6,297 nucleotides of DNA from contig JACCVJ010000254.1 of the NCBI GenBank assembly GCA_013698215.1, positions 1-6,297 on the forward strand, in the 5' to 3' direction. Position numbers and translations under genes: made by a program. The notes below the pieces were generated by a model. That model was not told the origin of the DNA and made no database searches. It was given only the letters and a program-made list of their open reading frames with translations. Source of the stretch: Tatlockia sp. Its GTDB lineage: Bacteria > Cyanobacteriota > Cyanobacteriia > Cyanobacteriales > Chroococcidiopsidaceae. Positions 1 to 4,981 of this stretch are shown here, piece by piece (position 1 is the stretch's first letter; every line of letters begins with the position of its first letter).

Positions 1-167
1 TGGCGCAAAAGCTGAATTTGGAGGTGACAGCAGAAGGGATAGAAACCCCCGAACAATTAGCAAAACTGAGAGAATTGAAATGCAAATACGGGCAGGGGTT
101 TTTCTTCTCTCGCCCGTTAGACAGCGAAGCTGTTAGGGAATTAATTTTGACAAATCCTCAGTGGTAG
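1..167 (+). CDS. EAL-domain protein, C-terminal end (partial)
   Basis: The first codon visible in full begins at base 3 and the frame runs 54 codons to TAG at 165-167, so the 5' part lies outside the window. The fragment carries two late signatures of the EAL phosphodiesterase fold: TAEGIET (visible residues 9-15), the equivalent of the family's AEGVET motif with a conserved active-site-region Glu, and GQGFFFSRPL (residues 30-39), the equivalent of the usual QGYLFSRPL near the domain end. EAL domains hydrolyse c-di-GMP to pGpG, but the EAL triad and most metal ligands are not visible, so activity cannot be judged; upstream GGDEF, PAS or receiver domains are likely for the family but unseen. 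The stop codon touches the stop codon of the convergent NADH dehydrogenase gene. Domain identity is fairly sure; catalytic competence is unknown. Confidence 0.88.
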   Translation, partial: AQKLNLEVTAEGIETPEQLAKLRELKCKYGQGFFFSRPLDSEAVRELILTNPQW

Positions 168-1529
168 CTAAACTTCGAGCGCAGTTTTCTTATTTACCGA
201 TGCAAAGCGATCGCTCTTTTGCTGTTCGCCATCAACTGTTAGTATCGATTCGCCAGTAATCAAACGCGCTCCCCGGTTACGAGTCCAGTAACTCCAACCC
301 CACTGAAGCATTACTACTAATTTGTTGTCAAATTCAATCAAAAAGTAGATATGGACAAATACCCAGGTTAGCCAAGCTAAAATACCGGAAAACTTGATAA
401 AGCCTAAATCTACAACGGCGGCGTTTCTGCCAATTACCGCCAAACTACCGCGATCTAAGTAACGAAAAGGGACGGATTTTTTCCCTTCAATGGTGTTTTG
501 AATTAGCTTTGCTACATAGCTTCCTTCTTGCATAGCAACTGGCGCAACTCCTGGTAATGGTTTACCGTTTTGGTGCGAAAAACTTGCCAAATCCCCCACT
601 ACAAAAATATTTGGATGATTTGGTACGCTCAAATCTGGTGCTACAACTACTCTGCCAACGCGATCGAGTTCCGCACCCGTTTTTGCTGATAGAATTGCCC
701 CCATTGGCGAGGCTTTAACCCCTGCTGCCCATAAAACTGTTTTTGCAGGGATTTTTTCTACTTTATCCTCTTGGCGCATCGTTACAATGTCGTCTGTAAT
801 ATCTGTAACTAGCGCTTTTGTCTTCACCGTTACGCCCAATTTTGTCAAAGATAATTCTGCTTTTGCGGACAAATCTGGAGTATAGGGCGGGAGAATACGA
901 TCCATCCCCTCAATTAACAAAATCTTCGCTTCGGAGGTATCGATGTTACGAAAATCTTTTTTTAAAGTGGTGTAAGCAAGCTCTGCGATCGCTCCGGCTA
1001 ATTCTACCCCGGTTGGGCCGCCTCCTACCACCACAAAAGTTAACCAAGCACGGCGTTTTTCTATATCCGTCTCTTTTTCCGCCGCTTCAAAGGCTACAAA
1101 TATTTTTCGGCGCATTTCTAGCGCATCTTCTACAGTTTTCAATCCTGGGGCGACTTGCTCCCAGTTGTCATTGCCAAAGTAATGATGGCTAACTCCAGTC
1201 GCTACAATCAAGCTATCGTAAGTTAGCTCTTTGTCTTGTAAGGTAACTTTTTGCGTTTGGGGATTAATATCCAGCACCTCACCCATCAGCACTTGAGTAT
1301 TTTTGCTGTGATTGAGAACCGATCGCAGAGGCGATGAAATATCCGCCGGGGACAATGTTCCTGTAGCAACCTGATAAAGTAAAGGTTGAAACAAATGGAA
1401 GTTGCGTTTATCAATCAAAGTGACAAAAACGTTCTTGTCTCGACTTAGAGCTTTAGCTGCGTATAGTCCGCCAAAGCCGCCACCCACAACTACCACATGA
1501 TGAGGCGATTGATTGTTAGCATTTATCAT
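168..1529 (-). CDS. ndh: Type II NADH dehydrogenase (NDH-2), single-subunit FAD quinone reductase
   Basis: This enzyme transfers electrons from NAD(P)H through FAD to quinone without pumping protons; in cyanobacteria such Ndb enzymes act at the thylakoid or plasma membrane. Numbering from a GTG one codon upstream (1530-1532), the protein shows the FAD dinucleotide fold GGGFGG (residues 17-22), ATG at 111-113, the second nucleotide fold VVVGGGPTGVELAG (167-180) for NADH, FVVGDLA (310-316) completing the FAD site, and GVAPVAMQEG (328-337), the quinone-site segment ending in the conserved Gln335. A hydrophobic, aromatic C-terminal stretch (about 380-415) fits the membrane-anchoring region. Length of about 453 residues is normal for the family. 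GTG (1530-1532) and ATG (1527-1529) are adjacent possible starts; I prefer ATG, and neither has a good Shine-Dalgarno. Which cyanobacterial paralogue (NdbA, B or C) it matches cannot be settled here. It lies 120 bp downstream of the MshEN-repeat gene on the same strand. Confidence 0.93.
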   Translation of the reverse strand: MINANNQSPHHVVVVGGGFGGLYAAKALSRDKNVFVTLIDKRNFHLFQPLLYQVATGTLSPADISSPLRSVLNHSKNTQVLMGEVLDINPQTQKVTLQDKELTYDSLIVATGVSHHYFGNDNWEQVAPGLKTVEDALEMRRKIFVAFEAAEKETDIEKRRAWLTFVVVGGGPTGVELAGAIAELAYTTLKKDFRNIDTSEAKILLIEGMDRILPPYTPDLSAKAELSLTKLGVTVKTKALVTDITDDIVTMRQEDKVEKIPAKTVLWAAGVKASPMGAILSAKTGAELDRVGRVVVAPDLSVPNHPNIFVVGDLASFSHQNGKPLPGVAPVAMQEGSYVAKLIQNTIEGKKSVPFRYLDRGSLAVIGRNAAVVDLGFIKFSGILAWLTWVFVHIYFLIEFDNKLVVMLQWGWSYWTRNRGARLITGESILTVDGEQQKSDRFASVNKKTALEV

Positions 1530-1552
1530 CACAAGTTACTTTTAGAAATATC

Positions 1553-1593
1553 TTTATAAGTATTTATACTACTTTACATTAATTTACTCGCAA
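1553..1593 (-). promoter_or_regulatory. Possible promoter of the NDH-2 gene
   Basis: On the minus strand two TATAAA boxes lie at 1568-1563 and 1558-1553, upstream of the NDH-2 start. The first is preceded by TTGCGA (1593-1588) with a long 19-bp spacer. The region is AT-rich, so these could be chance matches. Because no terminator is visible after the MshEN-repeat gene, NDH-2 could also be read from the upstream promoter. Confidence 0.3.
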
Positions 1594-1598
1594 TCGGT

Positions 1599-1612
1599 GT
1601 AGCGATCGCTAC
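1599..1612. repeat. 14-bp perfect palindrome built on HIP1 (GTAGCGATCGCTAC)
   Basis: The HIP1 octamer GCGATCGC at 1602-1609 is extended by three matching bases on each side. Other perfect HIP1 copies are at 207-214, 985-992, 2248-2255 and 4222-4229. HIP1 is a highly iterated element of cyanobacterial genomes, and this copy is one of two here that lie between genes. With no loop and no T-run it is not a terminator. Confidence 0.85.
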
Positions 1613-1649
1613 TGACAGACTAATTTAGATACTTTAGGGCGTTTTAGAA

Positions 1650-2042
1650 TTAAGAAATTAGCCAGAAACCATTTTTTTGCCAGTATTGTTTTTCTAAGAT
1701 TTGTTCTAGCTGCTGAGGAGAAATAATATTTTTTTCTATCAGCAGTTCGCCTAGTCTTGCATTACTGGAAGTTTGTTCGCTCAAAGCGTGTTCGAGTTGA
1801 TCTGGGGATATTAAGTTTTCTTGCAGCAAAATTTTCCCCAGCATCATATTTTGCTCGTTGAGTACGCGATCTAGTTCAGAGCTAGAAATCAGGTTTTGTT
1901 CTATCAGGATCTCGCCTAGCTTTTTTTTGCTATTAATCTGTTCTCGTAAAGCTTGCTCTAGTTCAGCTTCTAAAATTAGTCCTTTGCGAAGCAGGATTTG
2001 TCCTAGTAAAGCTTTTTCTATACGGTCAATACTTTTTAACAT
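1650..2042 (-). CDS. Small protein of four MshEN-type motifs (two tandem GspE/PilB N-terminal-like units)
   Basis: The 130-residue protein is almost wholly repeat. Four 24-residue motifs occupy residues 12-35, 41-64, 67-90 and 96-119. Motifs 1-2 and 3-4 are each separated by exactly five residues, and the two pairs by two. Each motif has LG at positions 2-3, Leu at 6, Ile at 12, Leu at 17 and 21, and Gln at 24. A 24-residue motif, five-residue spacer and second 24-residue motif is the known layout of the MshEN domain, the c-di-GMP-binding N-terminal module of MshE, PilB and GspE ATPases. No ATPase, Walker motif, signal peptide or membrane segment is present. The Arg usual at motif position 1 remains only in motif 4 (Arg96); the others have Leu12, Lys41 and Met67, and the Gly at position 10 remains only in motif 1 (Gly21). 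Nucleotide binding is therefore possible but not assured. The start is ATG with no evident Shine-Dalgarno. I infer a role as c-di-GMP sensor, adaptor or decoy for pilus or secretion machinery; the actual function is unknown. Confidence 0.82.
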   Translation of the reverse strand: MLKSIDRIEKALLGQILLRKGLILEAELEQALREQINSKKKLGEILIEQNLISSSELDRVLNEQNMMLGKILLQENLISPDQLEHALSEQTSSNARLGELLIEKNIISPQQLEQILEKQYWQKNGFWLIS

Positions 2043-2105
2043 TGCTGTTGATTAGCTATAGTATCTTTGTACGTTATTCTAGTAGAAAAATTTACAAACC
2101 TTAAA

Positions 2106-2180
2106 ATCTCTAGCATTATATTACAATTTATCTCATTAGTTTGAATAAAGCCTAACGATAAAACTTTTAATGCTAGAGAT
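2106..2180. repeat. 13-bp perfect inverted repeat, arms 62 bp apart
   Basis: The left arm 2106-2118 (ATCTCTAGCATTA) is exactly matched by its reverse complement at 2168-2180, with a 49-bp interior. The left arm contains part of the minus-strand TATAAT box; the right arm carries a TTTAAT facing the opposite way. Possible roles are a paired operator, a divergent promoter pair or the ends of a tiny relic element. No protein or target-site duplication supports the last. Confidence 0.75.
2115..2120 (-). promoter_or_regulatory. Perfect -10 box (TATAAT) for the MshEN-repeat gene
   Basis: Read on the minus strand, 2120-2115 is TATAAT, 72 bp before the start codon. A transcript would begin near 2108 and have a leader of about 65 nt. 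No good -35 hexamer lies 16-19 bp upstream, which suggests a weak or activator-dependent promoter. The box overlaps the left arm of the inverted repeat at 2106-2180. Confidence 0.5.
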
Positions 2181-2267
2181 ATTTAATTTAACAGAGCTAT
2201 TCGCCCTTGGTTTATATTAGCTAAAAACAATTTTAAATGCAGTTTTGGCGATCGCAATTTTACCCAT

Positions 2268-2292
2268 AAAAAAAACCCGGCTTTAACCGGGT
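2268..2292 (-). terminator. Rho-independent terminator of the small membrane protein gene
   Basis: On the minus strand the sequence reads ACCCGG, a six-base loop, CCGGGT and then an uninterrupted run of T. The stem pairs 2287-2292 with 2275-2280 and the T-run (A on the + strand) starts around 2275-2268. It lies just downstream of the gene ending at 2337 and also 12 bp past the second in-frame stop at 2304-2306. This is the clearest terminator in the window. Confidence 0.92.
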
Positions 2293-2336
2293 AGATTGAT
2301 GCACTATTTAGCGCCAGCCTGTTTCTTGGCTGCTTG

Positions 2337-2708
2337 CTAATCAAGCTCGCACGTTAAAGGACAAGCGGCATAAACCGAACTATGTGCATTATCTACCTCA
2401 CCATGCAGCCAGCTTAACCAGGTTACTTCTGTTGGGTGGATACCCTTAAAAGTTAAAATACTAGCACCAGCAATTACTGCAAACACATTCAACCCAATTA
2501 AGCTACCAGCAACTAACAAAACCGCACTAATTGGCATTACTGACTGGAGAATAAGTGATAGCAAAGCCCCTACTGTAGCCATCAAAACTACCAGAGGAAA
2601 ACCTACCACGAGTAGGCATACCGCCAAGGTAAAAGTCCACATCAAAAAGCTTTTAACCATGAACAAAGAATTATTCTTTTTTAGACTGGAGCTTTGAGCT
2701 AGAGCCAT
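2337..2708 (-). CDS. Small integral membrane protein of unknown function
   Basis: I do not recognise a named family. The 123-residue protein has a short polar N-terminus (residues 1-19), a long hydrophobic stretch at about 20-57 that could hold one or two membrane helices, a second at about 60-87, and then a roughly 36-residue polar tail with HPTEVTWLSW (91-100) and a C-terminal CPLTC (116-120). The start is well supported: a GGAGGT Shine-Dalgarno lies on the minus strand at 2719-2714, five bases from ATG at 2708-2706, and is the strongest in the window. The gene is monocistronic: its own terminator follows and about 294 bp separate it from the next minus-strand gene. The frame continues after TAG (2337-2339) for ten lysine- and alanine-rich codons to a second TAG at 2304-2306, so the protein may once have been, or may sometimes be, longer. 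Confidence 0.8.
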   Translation of the reverse strand: MALAQSSSLKKNNSLFMVKSFLMWTFTLAVCLLVVGFPLVVLMATVGALLSLILQSVMPISAVLLVAGSLIGLNVFAVIAGASILTFKGIHPTEVTWLSWLHGEVDNAHSSVYAACPLTCELD

Positions 2709-2713
2709 GATTT

Positions 2714-2719
2714 ACCTCC
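2714..2719 (-). promoter_or_regulatory. Ribosome binding site GGAGGT for the small membrane protein
   Basis: The minus-strand GGAGGT is separated by five bases from the ATG at 2708. It fixes the start at residue 1 rather than the in-frame Met17. Most other starts in this window lack an obvious Shine-Dalgarno, so high translation of this small protein is plausible. Confidence 0.8.
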
Positions 2720-2760
2720 AAAGGTAATAAAAATTTTAAATTGACTAATATTGCTGTCGC

Positions 2761-2775
2761 CAAGAAAATTTCTTG
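2761..2775. repeat. 15-bp interrupted palindrome CAAGAAAATTTCTTG
   Basis: Seven-base arms CAAGAAA and TTTCTTG flank one central base. It lies 53 bp upstream of the small membrane protein start, a normal operator position. In sequence this AT-rich a chance match is quite possible. Confidence 0.45.
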
Positions 2776-2790
2776 ACTGTCATTGTTAAG

Positions 2791-2806
2791 TGTAAGTATA
2801 TGTACA
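2791..2806. promoter_or_regulatory. Candidate NtcA-binding site (TGTA-N8-TACA)
   Basis: The sequence TGTAAGTATATGTACA matches the extended consensus of the cyanobacterial nitrogen regulator NtcA, GTA-N8-TAC with flanking T and A. Its centre is 90 bp upstream of the small membrane protein start. No -10 box sits at the spacing of about 22 bp typical of NtcA-activated promoters on either strand, so the site is only a candidate. Confidence 0.35.
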
Positions 2807-3074
2807 CCACTGCGAAGTATGATCGATTAGTTATTAAAGTTTACAATCAATTATCTAAGGTTTATGAAAGCAAAGTTTCAATAAAGTTGTCTTTAATACT
2901 TTTTATCTTTCTCTATCTATAGCTGCCAGAGTCAATAGCCTCTCTAATTATCCGTTACAACCTTTTTGTTCAGGCAACGCTAGTTTATATTTATTACCTT
3001 TCCATTTAGATTAAATATTTCTTTAACAATTAGCTTAATATTTCTTATAAATAATGATTTATTTTCTCATAATC

Positions 3075-3159
3075 TGCCCAAAGATAGAGGTTAATCCTAG
3101 CAGAGAGGTTTCGGCAACGCTGATAAATAATAAAAAGTAATCACCTGATATTTTGGGCA
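3075..3159 (+). other. Possible hairpin-forming element upstream of pilT
   Basis: TGCCCAAA at 3075-3082 is perfectly complementary to TTTGGGCA at 3152-3159. A further AGGT/ACCT pair lies inside across a symmetric internal loop (3088-3091 with 3143-3146). As RNA this would be an interrupted stem enclosing about 50 nt. It could be a leader structure if pilT is transcribed from further upstream, but it may also be chance. Confidence 0.3.
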
Positions 3160-3182
3160 ACATATTGGGAAGACTATATAAG
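3153..3182 (+). promoter_or_regulatory. Possible pilT promoter
   Basis: A TATAAG box (3177-3182, five of six consensus bases) lies 18 bp after TTGGGC (3153-3158). Transcription would begin near 3190 and give a leader of about 150 nt before the pilT start. A TTGACA at 3298-3303 has no good -10 partner before the start codon. The assignment is weak. Confidence 0.28.
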
Positions 3183-3338
3183 ATGCAATCGAGTCTATTG
3201 ATGGCTTTTTGTACAGGGTGAAATCTGGCTTAAACAAAATAAAGCTCACAGGTTTAGCGCCCAAACATCGTCGATTGCTCAAGTTGTCTGTTTTATATTG
3301 ACATTCATTAAATTACGCCTAAAAACAGTTGTAGACAA

Positions 3339-4664
3339 ATGACAGAACCACAAAGTCCATTAAATTCAACTCCTTCTAATTTCCGTCCACCACTACCACC
3401 ACCACCACCACCAAGACAAAATGTTGCTAACAATGCTAATGCTGGTACGCAAAAACCGCCATTATCAGCCGTAGATAGTACCAATGCTCAGGTTAATGCT
3501 CATCAACCAGCGCCTTTACCGCCCACTTCTGCTCATCAACCAGCACCTTTACCGCCCACTTCTGCTCATCAACCAGCGCGTTCTAGCTTTGGTAAAGACG
3601 TACAACCAACTTTAGAGAAATTAGTCCTAGAAGCCTACGAACAGGGAGCTTCGGACTTGCACTTAGGCGTTGGAGAAGTACCTCGTTTCCGCGAAAGGGG
3701 TCAAATTACTATTTGTCAGTATCCACAAACCGATGAGGCGACCTTTTTTAGTTGGATAGGAGAAATTCTGACCGTAGAACAAATTGAGAAATTTCGCGAG
3801 GAGATGGAGTACGACGGTGCTACCCAGTACGAGGGATTGGTGCGCGTGCGGATTAACATCTTTGTATCGCTAAATGGGCCAGCTATGGTCATGCGATTAA
3901 TTCCCTTAAAAATCCTCTCAATGGATCAACTAAGTTTACCGCCAGTTTTCCGGGATTTGTGTCACTACCATAAAGGCTTGATTTTAGTGACTGGGCCAAC
4001 TGGTTCTGGTAAGTCTACAACAATGGCAGCAATGATTGACTATATCAATAAAGAAATGCCTAAAAACATCATCTCGATTGAAGATCCGGTAGAATTTGTG
4101 CATAAAAGTCAAAAATCGTTAATTAAGCAAAGAGAAGTAGGCATTCATACTAAACAATTTGATAGCGCCTTAAAGGCTTCTTTACGCGAAGATCCTGACA
4201 TTATTCTCATTGGAGAAATGCGCGATCGCGAAACTGTAAATACAGCCATCAAAGCCGCCCAGACTGGACACTTGGTTTTTGGTACTCTGCACACTAACGG
4301 CGCTGTTAAAACTATTGAGCGGATTTTGAACCTTTATAACCCCGACGAACAAGCACCGATGCGAATTCAAGTCGGTGAGTCTTTAGTTGCTGTAATTTCT
4401 CAAAGTTTGGTGAGAACTACCGATCGCAAACGAGCGGCAATCCATGAAATTATGATTAATACCGATGCAATTAAAGACTATATTTTGCGTAACGAAGTAG
4501 AAGAAGTAGAATCTATTATTCCTCGATGCAACTTTGAAGGAATGTGTACTATGAACCAGTCAATCTACAGACTCTACGAAGAAGGCAGAATTACCGAAGA
4601 AACCGCTTTAGAAGCATCGCCTAAACCCAATGAAATGGCGCAAATTCTCCGAGGTAGAGCTTAA
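3339..4664 (+). CDS. pilT: PilT-family type IV pilus retraction ATPase, PilT2-like
   Basis: This is a cytoplasmic hexameric ATPase motor at the base of the type IV pilus that drives pilin depolymerisation. In order, the 441 residues show a proline-rich low-complexity N-terminus (1-85, with six consecutive Pro at 20-25 and an 11-residue repeat), a PAS-like N-domain opening SDLHLGVGEVPRFRERG (105-121), Walker A GPTGSGKS (219-226), Asp box IISIEDPVEF (244-253), Walker B DPDIILIGEMRD (285-296) with Glu293, and His box GHLVFGTLHTN (310-320). Absence of an MshEN domain and of the PilB tetracysteine motif argues for PilT rather than PilB. PilT1 proteins are about 360-370 residues and usually sit in a pilB-pilT-pilC cluster; the longer N-terminus, standalone position and diverged segment AIKDYILRN (377-385) in place of the PilT AIRNLIRE motif favour PilT2, which in Synechocystis is needed for directional phototaxis. 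The ATG start has no clear Shine-Dalgarno. Confidence 0.93.
   Translation: MTEPQSPLNSTPSNFRPPLPPPPPPRQNVANNANAGTQKPPLSAVDSTNAQVNAHQPAPLPPTSAHQPAPLPPTSAHQPARSSFGKDVQPTLEKLVLEAYEQGASDLHLGVGEVPRFRERGQITICQYPQTDEATFFSWIGEILTVEQIEKFREEMEYDGATQYEGLVRVRINIFVSLNGPAMVMRLIPLKILSMDQLSLPPVFRDLCHYHKGLILVTGPTGSGKSTTMAAMIDYINKEMPKNIISIEDPVEFVHKSQKSLIKQREVGIHTKQFDSALKASLREDPDIILIGEMRDRETVNTAIKAAQTGHLVFGTLHTNGAVKTIERILNLYNPDEQAPMRIQVGESLVAVISQSLVRTTDRKRAAIHEIMINTDAIKDYILRNEVEEVESIIPRCNFEGMCTMNQSIYRLYEEGRITEETALEASPKPNEMAQILRGRA
3498..3578 (+). repeat. 33-bp in-frame tandem repeat, about 2.5 copies
   Basis: Units at 3498-3530 and 3531-3563 differ by a single silent base (G versus A at the fifth codon), and a partial unit follows at 3564-3578. 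They encode AHQPAPLPPTS twice plus AHQPA (PilT residues 54-80). Near identity at DNA level indicates a recent duplication, and the period of 33 keeps the frame open. Confidence 0.95.
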
Positions 4665-4671
4665 ATTATTT

Positions 4672-4690
4672 GCCTCGTTTGGGCTTTTTT
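4672..4690 (+). terminator. Weak rho-independent terminator after pilT
   Basis: Eight bases after the pilT stop codon, GCCT and GGGC can form a four-pair stem (one G-U) around a five-base loop, followed directly by six T. The stem is short, so termination may be partial, but the position and T-run are right. Confidence 0.5.
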
Positions 4691-4733
4691 AGAGACACCA
4701 AGGTTGTTGCTAGGCTGGAAAACTAATTGCTAT

Positions 4734-4739
4734 TATAAT
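4734..4739 (+). promoter_or_regulatory. Perfect -10 box ahead of the structured RNA
   Basis: TATAAT at 4734-4739 is a consensus -10 hexamer, with predicted transcription start at about 4745-4747. That coincides with the 5' strand of the closing helix of the RNA candidate. A -35 is poor: TTGCTA lies 21 bp upstream. Confidence 0.6.
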
Positions 4740-4744
4740 GAGTA

Positions 4745-4931
4745 AGGTTGTGCTGCGACGTTGGTGACTGCCAATAATGTTTTTGATCTATGTTTTGTCC
4801 GATAAGGGAATCAAAACGTTTTGGCAGCAGTAAACCGGGCTTGTACCCGGAAACTTCAAGCTAAACGCCCCGATGCCCACCTGGTTTTACCAGGTCTAAA
4901 ACTGAGGTAAGACGGCGTTGCGGTCAACTTT
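4745..4931 (+). ncRNA. Candidate structured non-coding RNA, about 190 nt, family unassigned
   Basis: No reading frame covers this stretch, and it is visibly richer in G and C than flanking spacers. The ends pair: 4744-4750 with 4925-4931 (seven pairs, one G-U), and 4753-4760 with 4916-4923 (eight pairs, two G-U), separated by a small internal loop. Inside are three hairpins: 4768-4774 with 4821-4827 extended by 4781-4787 with 4810-4816; CCGGG/CCCGG at 4835-4839 and 4846-4850; and ACCTGG/CCAGGT at 4879-4884 and 4890-4895. The G-U pairs work only if the + strand is transcribed. A perfect TATAAT ends six bases before the predicted 5' end. Length is that of 6S RNA, but 6S is an unbranched rod and this looks multi-branched. 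It lacks tmRNA, RNase P and SRP RNA signatures I could recognise. The 3' end may instead extend to the hairpin terminator at 4982-5006. Confidence 0.62.
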
Positions 4932-4981
4932 CTAATTAATACCACCCAGTATAAAATCTGTTGTTAGTAGTAGCAATCACC

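Larger units (their letters stand above)
2709..3338. other. 630-bp non-coding divergent region
   Basis: No convincing gene is present. A 61-codon minus-strand frame at 3097-3282 has no family resemblance, hydrophobic pattern or ribosome site. The stretch is very AT-rich. It holds an NtcA-like palindrome (2791-2806), a 15-bp palindrome (2761-2775), a long-range inverted pair (3075-3082 with 3152-3159) and candidate promoter elements for pilT. It separates the minus-strand membrane protein gene from plus-strand pilT and must carry both promoters. Confidence 0.7.

Noticed and set aside
818..1192. 124-codon plus-strand open frame
   Set aside because: It lies antisense inside the well-supported NDH-2 gene and shows no family resemblance.
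1858..2055. 65-codon plus-strand open frame
   Set aside because: It is the serine-rich antisense shadow of the MshEN-repeat gene.
3047..3062. ATAAAT/ATTTAT hairpin
   Set aside because: All A and T arms in an AT-rich stretch with no T-run or gene end nearby.
2973..3121. Nine-base direct repeat GGCAACGCT at 2973-2981 and 3113-3121
   Set aside because: About one such pair is expected by chance in a spacer of this length, and the flanks do not match.
3183..3221. Twelve-codon plus-strand upstream frame before pilT
   Set aside because: Too short and without a Shine-Dalgarno; nothing supports translation.
3097..3282. 61-codon minus-strand frame upstream of pilT
   Set aside because: No ribosome site, no recognisable domain and an erratic composition; most likely a chance frame in the divergent spacer.
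4182..4370. 62-codon minus-strand frame
   Set aside because: It is antisense to the Walker B/His box region of pilT.
3339..4664. PilB/GspE extension ATPase instead of PilT
   Set aside because: No MshEN N-terminal domain and no tetracysteine zinc motif, and the length is too short for PilB.
4745..4931. Calling the structured RNA 6S RNA (ssrS/ssaA) outright
   Set aside because: Size fits, but the multi-branched pairing does not match the unbranched 6S rod, and I cannot run a covariance search.
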